This document shows positions 16,705 through 25,714 of a stretch of 64,000 nt of DNA, piece by piece. A program made the position numbers and the translations under genes. How positions within the stretch are numbered: position 1 is the stretch's first letter; every line of letters begins with the position of its first letter. The DNA lies in NCBI GenBank assembly GCA_035532475.1, contig DATKQY010000048.1:39746-103745 (forward strand), read 5' to 3'. The notes beneath the pieces are model-generated. The model was not told where the DNA came from. It made no database searches and was given only the letters and a program-made list of their open reading frames with translations. The DNA is from DATKQY01 sp035532475. GTDB lineage: Bacteria > Actinomycetota > Acidimicrobiia > Acidimicrobiales > Bog-793.

Positions 16705-17817
16705 ATGGGATTTGGGCGAGGTCACGTGAGGGGTCGCCTCGGCCCCTGTCGAGAGAGCTTTCGCGAGTGGCTGCTCTCGCGCGGTTACACCTGGGGATCC
16801 GCGGTCCACGAGGTGCACTTGATGGCGCACTTCAGCCGGTGGCTCGGAGAGCGCGAGCTCTCGCCCGGTCAGATCGATCGGGCTGTCATTGCCGCGTTCC
16901 TCGAAGCGCGACGATCCGACGGCTACGCGAAGCAGCTGTCGGAACGGGCAATGGCGCCGATGGTCGAGTACCTGCGCGACCTCTGCATCGTGCCGCCCGA
17001 TGCGCCGCTGCCGCTCACCTTGGTCGAGGCGCGTCTCGGCGAGTTCGAGCGGTAATTGCGTGAGGAGCGCGGTCTCGCGAACGACAGCGTGCGGAGCTAC
17101 GTCGGCGTGGCGCGGCAGTTCCTCGCGCACAACAGGAGTGGCGACGGCGTCGAACTCGACGGTTTGAACGCCAACGTCGTCTCGTCGTTCGTCCGCGACG
17201 AGTGCGCCCGTCGCGCGATCGGCTCGGCGAGCGCCACCGTGACCGGCATGCGAGCCTGGCTCCGCTTCCTGCATCGAACGGGCAGGACGCCGGTCTCACT
17301 CGCCCCCGCGGTGCCGTCGGTGGCGAACTGGTCGTTAGCGAGCCTGCCCCGAGCCATCGGCACGGCAGAGCTCGCGCGTCCTCTTCAAAGTCGTGACCGG
17401 CGCACAACAGTCGGGCGTCGGGACTTCGCGATCGTGACCCTCTGCTCACGCCTCGGCCTTCGCTCCGGAGAGGTGGCACGGCTCGCGCTCGGCGACATCG
17501 ACTGGCGACGAGGCGAGATCGTCGTCCGCGGCAAAGGCGCCCGCCGTGACCGGCTGCCGCTGCCGACCGATGTCGGGGAGGCGATCGCCGCCTGGCTGAC
17601 TCGGGGGCGGCCAAGCGGCCTCGACACCCCGGCGGTGTTCGTGCGCCTGCGCGCCCCGGAGGGCCCGCTCGAGTCGACGGGAGTCTCAGCCATCGTGCGG
17701 CGGGCCTCGGTCCGCGCCGGGATCGAGCGGATCGGCGCCCACCGCCTCCGTCCGATCTGGCGCTCCTTGCGCTCGTGGGGCACGGCGTGCCCAGACGCCC
17801 AGAGCGACGGTTCCTGA
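16705..17817 (+). pseudogene. Tyrosine recombinase/integrase, interrupted and truncated
   Basis: A single frame reads as a XerD/phage-integrase-type recombinase but has a TAA at 17053-17055 between residues GEFER and LREERGLAND. Before the stop is a SAM-like core-binding domain (SFREWLLSRGYTWGSAVHEV). After it are a second SAM-like segment and the catalytic domain, with Arg in CSRLGLRSGEVARL, Lys in VRGKGARRDR and the H-x-L-R box in GAHRLR. Just after HRLR the similarity ends, and the conserved H/W and catalytic Tyr segments are missing. The two N-terminal halves resemble the recombinases of RIT-like or transposon integrase modules. Almost certainly inactive. Confidence 0.75.
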
Positions 17818-18101
17818 ACGACCCACTCGAGACTTCCTCCCAGGACGTCAACTTCCAGGCGAGCTAACGCGAAGCCGACGTGACGAGTGCCCGCAACGCC
17901 AGATCACGCCCTGGCGGATGCGGAGGCCCGAGCGATTGGAGGAGGTGTTTTAGACGAGCCTTCCGCTCTGGCTGGAAGTCATCGCACGCTCCCTTGCCCG
18001 CCCGAGCTCGTCGAGACAGAGCTGGACCCGCCTGCGCGGTGCAGCCCGGCTGATGTGGATCGGCGGCGGATCCCGGGAAGGCCGCGGACGTGGGCTCGGG
18101 C
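17818..18101. other. Intergenic stretch, right edge of the plastic zone
   Basis: 284 bases after the recombinase remnant with no supported gene. It may contain the lost C-terminal part of the recombinase in scrambled form, but none was recognised. Confidence 0.35.
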
Positions 18102-18956
18102 TTAGGACGCCCCGTAGGCGAAGAACCCCGCGCCCGACTTCCTCCCCAGCCGGCCCGCCGCGACCAGCTCCCGCAGCAGCGGGACCGCCGTGACGGCCGG
18201 ATCGCCGGTCGCCTCCGCCAGCGCGTCGAGGATGGCGACGCTCGTATCGAGGCCGATGAGGTCGAGCAGGTGCAGCGGCCCGATCGGCATGTTGCACCCG
18301 CCCACCATCGCCGCGTCGATCGCGTCGGCGGCGGCGACGCCGTCGGCGAGCATGCGCACCGCCCCGTTCAGGTACGGGAACAGGAGCGCGTTGACGATGA
18401 AGCCCGGGCGGTCGGCGACCTCGACCGGGGTCTTGCCGCACGCCCGGACGAACGCGAGCGCGGCGTCGATGGTCGCCTCGCTCGCGCCCGCCGGACGTGC
18501 CACCTCGACCAGCGCCATCACGGGCGCCGGGTTGAAGAAGTGGATGCCGCAGACGCGCTCGGGGCGGCGCACCGACGCGGCGATCGCCGCGACCGACAAC
18601 GTCGAGGTGTTCGTGGCCAGCACGGCGGTGTCGGCCAGATGGCGGTCGAGCTCGACGAAGATCGCCTGCTTCGTCGCCAGGTCCTCGACGACCGCCTCGA
18701 CCACCAGCCCACAGCCGGCGAGCCCGGACAGCGCTGCGGTCGCCGAGCAGCGCCCGCGCGCGGCGTCGGCCGCCTCTGGCGCCAGCGCTCCCCGCTCCGC
18801 CCGCCGGGCGAGCGAGCGCCGCAGCGACGCGGCGACCGACTCAGCGGTCTCGGGCGCGACGTACCAGACCACGACATCGAACCCGGCCACGGCGGCCACC
18901 TCGGCGATGCCGAGCCCCATCGTCCCGGCGCCGACGACGCCCACCTGTCCGCTCAC
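18102..18956 (-). CDS. 3-hydroxyacyl-CoA (3-hydroxybutyryl-CoA) dehydrogenase
   Basis: A 284-residue NAD(P)-dependent dehydrogenase interconverting 3-hydroxybutyryl-CoA and acetoacetyl-CoA. The N-terminal Rossmann motif is VGVVGAGTMGLGIAEVAA. The catalytic region is TNTSTLSVAAIA followed by GIHFFNPAPVMALVEV, which contains the active-site His. The C-terminal dimer domain begins DRPGFIVNALLFPYLN and ends GRKSGAGFFAYG. The GTG at 18956 follows a GGGGGA ribosome site and gives the normal family length. It lies 46 bases behind the CoA-ligase-like gene on the same strand, so they are probably cotranscribed. Confidence 0.92.
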   Translation of the reverse strand: MSGQVGVVGAGTMGLGIAEVAAVAGFDVVVWYVAPETAESVAASLRRSLARRAERGALAPEAADAARGRCSATAALSGLAGCGLVVEAVVEDLATKQAIFVELDRHLADTAVLATNTSTLSVAAIAASVRRPERVCGIHFFNPAPVMALVEVARPAGASEATIDAALAFVRACGKTPVEVADRPGFIVNALLFPYLNGAVRMLADGVAAADAIDAAMVGGCNMPIGPLHLLDLIGLDTSVAILDALAEATGDPAVTAVPLLRELVAAGRLGRKSGAGFFAYGAS

Positions 18957-19002
18957 CTGGCCATCCCCCTTCTCGGCGCCGCCGGGGTCGCCCCGGGTCG
19001 GC

Positions 19003-20427
19003 TCATTCCCGCAAGGCCGCGAGCGCCCGGGCGGCGCGTGCCGGGCTCGGGTACCAGGCGAGCCCGGCCCCGGCGAAGCGCTCGATGCTCTCCGCCGAGG
19101 GGCGAGTGTAGGAGTAGACGACGATCGGCTTCGCAGAACGGGCCACCAGCTCGGCGAGGGCGTCGCCTTCGAGCTGGAGCTGCTTCGGGCCGCCGAAGGA
19201 GCCCACCAGCATCGCCGCGCCGACCGCCGGAGCACCGAGCGCCAGCTCGAGCGGCGGGGCGAGCCCACCGGTCGAGAGCGCCTGCGCCGTCAGGTCGACG
19301 GGGTTCGCGGCCCCGCCGTAGGAGGGCATGAAACGGCGGAGCTGCCCCTGCAGCTCGTCGTCGAAGACCGGCACGTCGAGCCCGGCGGCGACGCAGGCGT
19401 CGGCAGCCCAGGCGCCTGCGCCACCCGAGATCGACACGACGGCGACGCCACCCTCGCGCCAGCGTGGCGCGAGCGAGAGCGCCAGGCCCACGTCGACGAG
19501 CTCTTCCTGGTCCGATACGGCGATCACGCCGGGCGCGCCCAACGCCTCGGCCGACAGCTCGCGATCACCCACGTCATGGGCCGTGTGCGCGAGCGCAGCC
19601 CGCGCCGCGGCAGCCGATCCCCCCACCTTGGCGACGACGAGGCGAGTCCCGGCCGAGCGGGCGCGCGCCGCGACGGCGCGGAAGCGCCCGGGGTCGCCGA
19701 GGCCTTCGAGGAAGCACAAAACGACCGGCGACCGGCCGTTCGCGACGAGAAAGTCGAGGACGTCGAGGTAGTCGAGATCGGCCTCGTTGCCCGTCGTGAT
19801 GACGAAGCTGAAGCGCATCTTGCGCTCCGTCCCGTCGTTGAAGAGCGCGAACCCTAGCCCTCCGGACTGGGAGACCACCGCGACGCCGCCCGGCTCCGGC
19901 GGCTCCTCGAGCGCCCGCTCCAGGTCGACGGCCGGCGAGAAGGTCGCCGGGACGCACCCCGCGACGTTGAGGAAGCCCTCGCAGTTCGGGCCCATCACCG
20001 CCATGGGCCAGCGGCGCGCGATCGCGGTGACTTCGCGCTGCAGCCGTTCGCCCTCCTCGCCGGCCTGCTCGGAGAAGCCCGACGAGAAGACGATGGCGGC
20101 GCCGACGCCTTTCGCGCCGCACTGCTCGAGGACCGCCGGCACCCGCCGTGCCGCCACCACGACGAGGGCCAGGTCGACCGGTCCGGGCAGGGCGGCGACC
20201 GAGACGTGCGTCGGCTCGCCGGCGATCGGCGCTCCAGAGGGGTTGACGAGGTGCACCGTGCCGGGATAGCCGTGCTGGCGCAGGATCGGCAGCAGCCGGC
20301 CCCCGAGGGTCTCGGGGTCGCGCGAGGCGCCCACCACCGCGATGCTCCGCGGGTCGAAGAGGCGCCCGAGCCGCCCGCCCCGGCCGGGAGCGACATCGTC
20401 GCCCCCCGGGTCGGTCCGTTGCTGCAC
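19003..20427 (-). CDS. ADP-forming acyl-CoA synthetase alpha-type protein (no ATP-grasp domain)
   Basis: A 474-residue protein. Residues about 20-150 are a CoA-binding Rossmann domain (LFDPRSIAVVGASRDPETLGG). Two succinyl-CoA-ligase-like flavodoxin domains follow (GVAVVSQSGGLGFALFND; VAVVSISGGAGAWAADACV). This is the alpha part of ADP-forming acetate/acyl-CoA synthetases. No beta (ATP-grasp) subunit is encoded next to it. The usual phosphohistidine loop (AAHTGS-like) appears as LAHTAHDVGD, so the expected context is altered. It may need a distant beta partner or act as a CoA-binding regulator. It is first in a probable operon with the hydroxyacyl-CoA dehydrogenase. Confidence 0.82.
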   Translation of the reverse strand: MQQRTDPGGDDVAPGRGGRLGRLFDPRSIAVVGASRDPETLGGRLLPILRQHGYPGTVHLVNPSGAPIAGEPTHVSVAALPGPVDLALVVVAARRVPAVLEQCGAKGVGAAIVFSSGFSEQAGEEGERLQREVTAIARRWPMAVMGPNCEGFLNVAGCVPATFSPAVDLERALEEPPEPGGVAVVSQSGGLGFALFNDGTERKMRFSFVITTGNEADLDYLDVLDFLVANGRSPVVLCFLEGLGDPGRFRAVAARARSAGTRLVVAKVGGSAAAARAALAHTAHDVGDRELSAEALGAPGVIAVSDQEELVDVGLALSLAPRWREGGVAVVSISGGAGAWAADACVAAGLDVPVFDDELQGQLRRFMPSYGGAANPVDLTAQALSTGGLAPPLELALGAPAVGAAMLVGSFGGPKQLQLEGDALAELVARSAKPIVVYSYTRPSAESIERFAGAGLAWYPSPARAARALAALRE

Positions 20428-20502
20428 GGCCGAACCCTATGCTTCGGATGACCCGGTGAGCGACCCGGCGCGAGGTCGTCGCGGCGGTGACTCGCCGACG
20501 AG

Positions 20503-21696
20503 GTGGTCACGATGGCGCGAGGACACGAACCCGGCGTCCCGGTGGCGTCCGATCTGCTGGACCTGTCGGCGCTGCTCGCCGAGGACGAGCAGATGGTCCA
20601 GTCGACGGTGCGAGCGTGGGCGCGAGAGCGGTTCCTCCCGGGGATCGAGGGCTGGTACGAGCGGGGCGAGTTCCCCCTGGAGGTCGGCCGCGAGCTCGGC
20701 AAGCTCGGCGTGTTCGGCATGGACCTCGAGGGCTACGGCGCCGAGGGCACGAACGCCGTCTGCTACGGCCTCGCCTGCATGGAGCTCGAGGCCGCCGACA
20801 GCGGCCTGCGCTCCTTCGCCTCGGTGCAGGGCTCGCTCGCCATGTTCGCCGTCTTCACCTACGGCAGCGAGGAGCAGCGGCAGCGCTGGCTCCCCCGGCT
20901 GGCGAGCGGCGACGCGATCGGCTGCTTCGCCCTCACCGAGCCCGACGCCGGCAGCGATCCGGCCTCCATGCGCGCCCACGCCCGGCGCGACGGCGCCGAC
21001 TGGGTGCTGAACGGCACGAAGATGTGGATCACGAACGGCGGCATCGCCGACGTCGCGATCGTCTGGGCACAGACCGACGACGGGATCCGCGGGTTCCTCG
21101 TGCCACGTGGCACGCCGGGCTTCACCACGCGCGACATCCACACCAAGCTCTCGCTGCGTGCCAGCGTCACGAGCGAGCTCGTCCTCGACGACTGCCGCCT
21201 CCCGGCCGACGCCCTCCTCGACGGCGCACGGGGCCTGCGCGGCCCGCTCGGCTGCCTGGACGAGGCCCGCTTCGGCATCGTGTGGGGCGCGATGGGCGCG
21301 GCCCGGGCCTGCTTCGAGGCGGCGCTCGACTACGCCAAGGGCCGCACCCAGTTCGGCCGCCCGATCGCCGCCTTCCAGCTGACCCAGGCCAAGCTCGCCG
21401 ACATGGCGGTCGAGCTGTCGAAGGGGACGCTGCTCGCCCTCCACCTCGGGAGGATGAAGGACGAGGGGCGGCTCCGCCCCGACCAGGTGAGCCTCGGCAA
21501 GCTGAACAACGTCCGGGAGGCGCTCGCCATCGCCCGCAGCGCGCGCACGATCCTCGGCGCAAACGGCATCACGCTCGAGTACCCGGTCATGCGCCACGTC
21601 GCCAACCTGGAGTCGGTGCTCACCTACGAGGGCACGAGCGAGATCCACCAGCTCGCCGTCGGCCGGGTGCTGACCGGCCTCGGTGCGTTCTCCTGA
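20503..21696 (+). CDS. Acyl-CoA dehydrogenase, glutaryl-CoA dehydrogenase-like
   Basis: A 397-residue flavin acyl-CoA dehydrogenase. Hallmarks are CFALTEPDAGSDPASM, then WVLNGTKMWITNGG, then KGRTQFGRPIAAFQLTQAKL. The end block with NGITLEYPVMRHVANLES and TYEGTSEIHQLAVGR includes the catalytic Glu in YEGT. The RH-x-x-NLES-x-x-TYEGT form is that of glutaryl-CoA dehydrogenases, which also decarboxylate, although substrate cannot be fixed by eye. Start may be the GTG at 20503 or the ATG at 20512. It is divergent from the CoA-synthetase/hydroxyacyl-CoA dehydrogenase operon across 75 bases, which suggests a shared acyl-CoA degradation role. Confidence 0.9.
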   Translation: MVTMARGHEPGVPVASDLLDLSALLAEDEQMVQSTVRAWARERFLPGIEGWYERGEFPLEVGRELGKLGVFGMDLEGYGAEGTNAVCYGLACMELEAADSGLRSFASVQGSLAMFAVFTYGSEEQRQRWLPRLASGDAIGCFALTEPDAGSDPASMRAHARRDGADWVLNGTKMWITNGGIADVAIVWAQTDDGIRGFLVPRGTPGFTTRDIHTKLSLRASVTSELVLDDCRLPADALLDGARGLRGPLGCLDEARFGIVWGAMGAARACFEAALDYAKGRTQFGRPIAAFQLTQAKLADMAVELSKGTLLALHLGRMKDEGRLRPDQVSLGKLNNVREALAIARSARTILGANGITLEYPVMRHVANLESVLTYEGTSEIHQLAVGRVLTGLGAFS

Positions 21697-21743
21697 GCCC
21701 CGGGCACCCCGGGCGCGCTCGGCCGTGGCGGTGCGCGCGACCT

Positions 21744-23123
21744 TCAGCGCATCGAGTCCAAGATGAGCTCGATGTCGGCCTCCGAGGTCGTCGGGTTGAC
21801 GATGGCGAAGCGCGCGACCACCTCGTCGTCGACCGTCGTCGGGGTGACGAGCGCGACGCCCGCGGCCCGCAGCCGGTCCGACCAGCCGTAGTACTCCTCG
21901 CGCCCCCACCCGAGCCGGCGGAAGCAGACGACCGACAGCTCGGGCTCGCGGAGCAGCTCGAGCTCGTCGCGGGTGCGGACCTGGTCGGCGGCGTAGCGGG
22001 CGACGGCCAACGTGCGCTCCACGGCCCGCGCGTAGGCGTCGGTGCCGTACGTGGCGATCGAGAACCAAAACGGCAGGCCGCGCGCCCGGCGCGAGAGGTG
22101 GACGGCGTAGTCGGACGGGTCCCACTGCCCGAGCACGCCGATCGGCTCCAGGTAGCCGGCGTGCTGGGCGTGCGCGGCCCGGGCGATCTCGGGCTCGCGG
22201 TAGACGAGCGCGGCGCAGTCGAACGGCGAGAAGAGCCACTTGTGCGGATCGACGACGAACGAGTCGGCGCGCTCGACCCCGGCGAAGCGATGGCGCGCGC
22301 TCGGCGCGGCCAGGGCGGCGAGGCCGTAGGCGCCGTCGACGTGGAGCCACAACCCCCGCTCCTCGGTGACGTCGGCGATCGAGGCGATGTCGTCGACGAC
22401 GCCGAGATTCGTCGTCCCGGCGCTCGCCACGACGGCGAAGACGGACAGGTCCGCGCGCCGCTCGCAGCGCTCGAGCGCGTCGGCGAGCGCCGGGCCGCCA
22501 AGGCGGCGGTCGGGGCCTACCTCGACCTCGAGGACCTCGACGTCCATCACGCCCGCCACCGAGCGGACCGAGGAGTGCGCCTCGGGGCTGGTGGCGATGG
22601 CGAGCCGCCTGCCCGGCGGTAGCGCCGGGCCGAGCCCGCGCTCGGCCGCCTGCCGGGCCCGGTAGCGGGCGGCGACCAGGCCGGAGAGGTTCCCGAGCGT
22701 CCCGCCCTGGACGAAGACGCCCCCCGCCCCGGCGGGGAAGCCCGCCAGGTCGGCGACCCAACGCAGCGCCTGGTTCTCGGCGAAGACCGCGCCCGCGCCC
22801 TCGAGCCAGCTACCGGCGTAGATCGACGACGCCCCGACCACCAGGTCGAACAGCTTCGCCGCCTGGGTCGGGGCGCAGGGGATGAACGAGAGCGAGCGGG
22901 GGTGGTCGATCGAGCTGCAGGCGGGCGCCAGGACGTCGCCGAAGATCCGCAGCGCCGCCAGGCCGCCGATACCGCCCGGGGTGATCGTCTCGCCGACGAG
23001 GCGCTCGAGCTCCTCGGGCGGCTTCGGCCCGTCGAGGGGGACGGGGTCGAGGCGGAGGCGCTCGATCGAGTAGGCGAAGATCGCTTCGGAGAGCCGCTCC
23101 TCGTCCTCGCTCCAGCGGTGCAC
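21744..23123 (-). CDS. PLP-dependent group II amino acid decarboxylase
   Basis: A 459-residue pyridoxal-phosphate enzyme of the aromatic-L-amino-acid/glutamate decarboxylase family. The cofactor lysine is in SFVVDPHKWLFSPFDCAAL. Other conserved blocks are FVQGGTLGNLSGLVAARYRA, the catalytic-His segment TSPEAHSSVRS, VASAGTTNLGVVDDI and LWLHVDGAYGLAALA. The GTG at 23123 is chosen because the family's N-terminal helix (EDEERLSEAIFAYSIERL) follows at once; upstream residues are not family-like. It makes an amine from an unidentified amino acid. It is divergent from the YciI-sigma relic. Confidence 0.88.
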   Translation of the reverse strand: MHRWSEDEERLSEAIFAYSIERLRLDPVPLDGPKPPEELERLVGETITPGGIGGLAALRIFGDVLAPACSSIDHPRSLSFIPCAPTQAAKLFDLVVGASSIYAGSWLEGAGAVFAENQALRWVADLAGFPAGAGGVFVQGGTLGNLSGLVAARYRARQAAERGLGPALPPGRRLAIATSPEAHSSVRSVAGVMDVEVLEVEVGPDRRLGGPALADALERCERRADLSVFAVVASAGTTNLGVVDDIASIADVTEERGLWLHVDGAYGLAALAAPSARHRFAGVERADSFVVDPHKWLFSPFDCAALVYREPEIARAAHAQHAGYLEPIGVLGQWDPSDYAVHLSRRARGLPFWFSIATYGTDAYARAVERTLAVARYAADQVRTRDELELLREPELSVVCFRRLGWGREEYYGWSDRLRAAGVALVTPTTVDDEVVARFAIVNPTTSEADIELILDSMR

Positions 23124-23282
23124 CAGCCGAGCGTACGCCCCATCCTGCGCAGGCCGGCGCCGCCGCGCCTGCGGCGGGGCCGACCCGAGGCCAGCCGAGC
23201 CGATCCCGGCGCGAGCTGTCCATCTGGCCTGTCGCCGTTCGTCGTAGCGGACGGTGATGCATCCCCCGAGGGAGGAACGACG

Positions 23283-24053
23283 ATGAGGTTCATGCAGTTG
23301 CTGACCCGCGGCGAATGGCACGAGGACCTGCCCGCGAAGGAGCAGGCGAAGGCCTTCGGCGAGATCGCGACGTGGTGGGGACAGATGGCGGCCGAGGGGC
23401 GGATCGTCGAGGGGCGCCAGCTCCAGGCGCCGGTGTCCGCCACCACGGTGGTGATCGAGCGCGAGACGTCGCTGCTCCTCGACCGGTGCTCCTCGGGGCG
23501 AAGGAGGCGATCGGCGGCTACGCCATCGTCGAGGCCGGCGATCTGGACGAGGCGCTCGAGCTGGCGCGGACGTTCCCCGTGCCGGACGGGAAGATCGAGG
23601 TCAGGCCTGTCTGGGACCGCCGCCGCATCGCCGCCGCGATCCGCCTGATCGAGCGCGCGGCCGCCCGAGGCCGGCCCGGCCCGTACCAGGTCGAGGCGGC
23701 GATCGCGGCCGTCCACTGCGACGCCCGCACCTGGGAGCAGACCGACTGGCCCCAGCTCCTCGAGCGCTACACCATGCTCTCGGCGCTCGAGGCTCGCCCG
23801 TGGTCGCCGTCGGCCGGGCGATCGTCCTCGGCCACGTCGCCGGGGCAGCAGCGGCGCTTTCGCAGATCGACGCGCTCTCGGGCCCGCTCGGGCGCGCTAC
23901 TACCTGTTCCACGCGGCGCGCGCGGCACTGCTGCGAGAGCTCGGCCGGGAGCCCGAGGCGGCCACCACCGACGCCCGGGCGCTCGCGCTGACCAAGAACC
24001 CGGCCGAGCGGGACCTGAGCGAGCGGCACCTGGCCGCCCCGCCCAGCCGGTGA
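23283..24053 (+). pseudogene. Decayed YciI-like protein fused to the C-terminal tail of an ECF sigma factor
   Basis: The first 70 residues from the ATG at 23283 (MRFMQLLTRGEWHED...) are a YciI domain. It continues in another frame (LLGAKEAIGGYAIVEAGDLDEAL) after a frameshift near 23490. Without a break this runs into the tail of an SigJ/ECF41-like sigma factor (RGRPGPYQVEAAIAAVHCDA, then TDWPQLLERYTMLSAL). That piece itself shifts frame near 23795 (VVAVGRAIVLGHVAG) and near 23895 (YYLFHAARAALLRELGREPE) before the stop at 24053. Sigma regions 2 and 4 are missing. The intact version of the same pair lies at 33378-34951. Three frameshifts and the deletion make this a pseudogene, unless basecalling errors explain part of it. 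Confidence 0.72.
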
Positions 24054-24101
24054 CCCGGTGACCCGGTGCTCCAGCCGTCCGCCAGGGCGGCTCGCCGGGG
24101 C

Positions 24102-25094
24102 TCAGCTGGCCGGGCGCACGAGATAGCGCCCGCGCACCTCGGCGCGAAGCAGCGCTTCGACGGCAGCGCCGATCCCCTCGAGGCCGATCTCCTCGGCGAC
24201 GATCGGGGCGAGGTCGCTCGGCCGCAGGTCGGTGGCGAGGCGCGACCAGACCATGGCCCGCTCGGGAAGCGGCAGCTCGACGGAGTCGATGCCGAGCAGC
24301 GAGACGGCCCGCAAGATGAACGGGAACACCGTCGTCTCGAGCTTCGTGCCGCCGGTCAACCCGCTCGCCGCGACGGCGCCCCCCCAGCGAAGCGAGCGCA
24401 GCACCCCCGCCAGGGTGGGCCCGCCGACGCAGTCGACGGCCGCGGCGTAGCGCTGCTCGCCGAGCGCCTTGCCCGGCGCCGACAGCTCCTCGCGCCCGAT
24501 GACGCTCGCCGCCCCGAGCGAGAGCAGCCACCCATGCGCCGCCTCCTTGCCGGTGCTCGCGACGACCTCGAAGCCGAGCCGGGCGAGCACCGCCACCGCG
24601 AACGAGCCCACCCCGCCGCTCGCGCCGGTGACGAGGACGGGGCCGTCGTCCGGCGCGAGGCCGTGTCCGAGCAGGCGCACGACGCTCAGCGCGGCCGTGA
24701 ACCCTGCCGTCCCGGCGATCATCGCCTCGCGCGTGCTCAGCGCCTCGGGAAGGTGGAGCAGCCACGCCTCGGGCACGCGGGCGTACGCGGCGAAGCCGCC
24801 GTGGTGGCTCACGCCGAGCCCGTAGCCGTGGGCGAGGACCGGCTGGCCCGGGAGGAAGGCGGCGCTCGCGCTCTCCTCGACGGTGCCGGCGAGGTCGATG
24901 CCGGGGACGAGCCGGTCGAGTCGAGCGACCCCGCCCTGCGGCTGGGTGGCGAGGGCGTCCTTGTAGTTGACGCTCGACCACTCGACGCGCACGAGCACCT
25001 CGCCGTCGCCGAGCTCGCTCGCGTCCACAGAGCCGACGCCGCAGCTCACCGCGTCGCCGTCGCGAGTCGCGAGGAACGCCCGCACCGCCGCCAT
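24102..25094 (-). CDS. YhdH/AcuI-type MDR oxidoreductase (acrylyl-CoA reductase-like)
   Basis: A 330-residue zinc-free medium-chain reductase of the YhdH/AcuI group, which reduces acryloyl-CoA with NADPH. Signature segments are VRVEWSSVNYKDALA, then VPGIDLAGTV, then LVTGASGGVGSFAVAVLARLG and LRWGGAVAASGLTGG. The ending IGAAVEALLRAEVRGRYLV is also typical. The ATG at 25094 overlaps the stop of the upstream MBL gene (ATGA), so translation is coupled. It is last in the mscR-MBL-acuI operon. Its presence suggests detoxification of a reactive enoyl-CoA or aldehyde product in the same response. Confidence 0.85.
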   Translation of the reverse strand: MAAVRAFLATRDGDAVSCGVGSVDASELGDGEVLVRVEWSSVNYKDALATQPQGGVARLDRLVPGIDLAGTVEESASAAFLPGQPVLAHGYGLGVSHHGGFAAYARVPEAWLLHLPEALSTREAMIAGTAGFTAALSVVRLLGHGLAPDDGPVLVTGASGGVGSFAVAVLARLGFEVVASTGKEAAHGWLLSLGAASVIGREELSAPGKALGEQRYAAAVDCVGGPTLAGVLRSLRWGGAVAASGLTGGTKLETTVFPFILRAVSLLGIDSVELPLPERAMVWSRLATDLRPSDLAPIVAEEIGLEGIGAAVEALLRAEVRGRYLVRPAS

Positions 25095-25714
25095 CAGTGC
25101 CCCCTCGCGATCCACTCGTCGAGGTGCGGGGCCTCGGCACCGATGGTGGTCTCCTCGCCGTGGCCCGGGAGCACCCGGGTCCCGGCCGCCAGGGTGAGGA
25201 GCCGGCGGCGGATCGAGTCGATGATCGTCGGGAAGTCCGAGAAGCTGCGCCCGGTGGCGCCCGGGCCGCCCTTGAAGAGGGTGTCACCCGAAAAGCACAC
25301 GCCCCCCGCGGCGTCGAGCAGGCAGCAGCCGCCCGGCGTGTGGCCCGGGGTGTGCAGCACCTCGAGCGTCGTGGCGCCGACGCCGATGCGCTGGCCGTCG
25401 GCGAGGGTCCCGTCGGGCTCGCGCCCGGGGTAGACCTGCCGCCACAGCACGAGGTCGTCGGGGTGCAGCAGGATCGGCGCCCCGACCTCGTCGGCGAGCG
25501 GCCCGGCCGCGTTCACGTGGTCGTTGTGACCGTGCGTCGCGACGACGGCGACGACGCGCCGGCCGGCCACGGCGTCGACGAGCGGTCGGTGGTCGTGCGC
25601 GGCGTCGATCACGATCACCTCGTCGCCCTCGCCCACCAGCCACACGTTGTTGTCGACCGCGAAGTCCTGGCCGTCGAGCGAGAAGGTCCCCGACGTCGTG
25701 ACGAGCTCGATCAT
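25094..25714 (-). CDS. MBL-fold hydrolase of the mycothiol formaldehyde pathway
   Basis: A 206-residue metallo-beta-lactamase-fold protein with the metal motif ATHGHNDHVNAAG (HxHxDH), then LHTPGHTPGG, FSGDTLFKGGPG and the terminal VLPGHGEETTIG. In actinobacteria a gene of this type sits directly behind mscR (Rv2260 behind Rv2259 in M. tuberculosis). A role in hydrolysing S-formylmycothiol, by analogy with glyoxalase II-like thioesterases, is likely but inferred. Its ATG at 25714 overlaps the stop of mscR (ATGA), and its own stop overlaps the next start, giving a tightly coupled three-gene operon. Confidence 0.88.
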   Translation of the reverse strand: MIELVTTSGTFSLDGQDFAVDNNVWLVGEGDEVIVIDAAHDHRPLVDAVAGRRVVAVVATHGHNDHVNAAGPLADEVGAPILLHPDDLVLWRQVYPGREPDGTLADGQRIGVGATTLEVLHTPGHTPGGCCLLDAAGGVCFSGDTLFKGGPGATGRSFSDFPTIIDSIRRRLLTLAAGTRVLPGHGEETTIGAEAPHLDEWIARGH

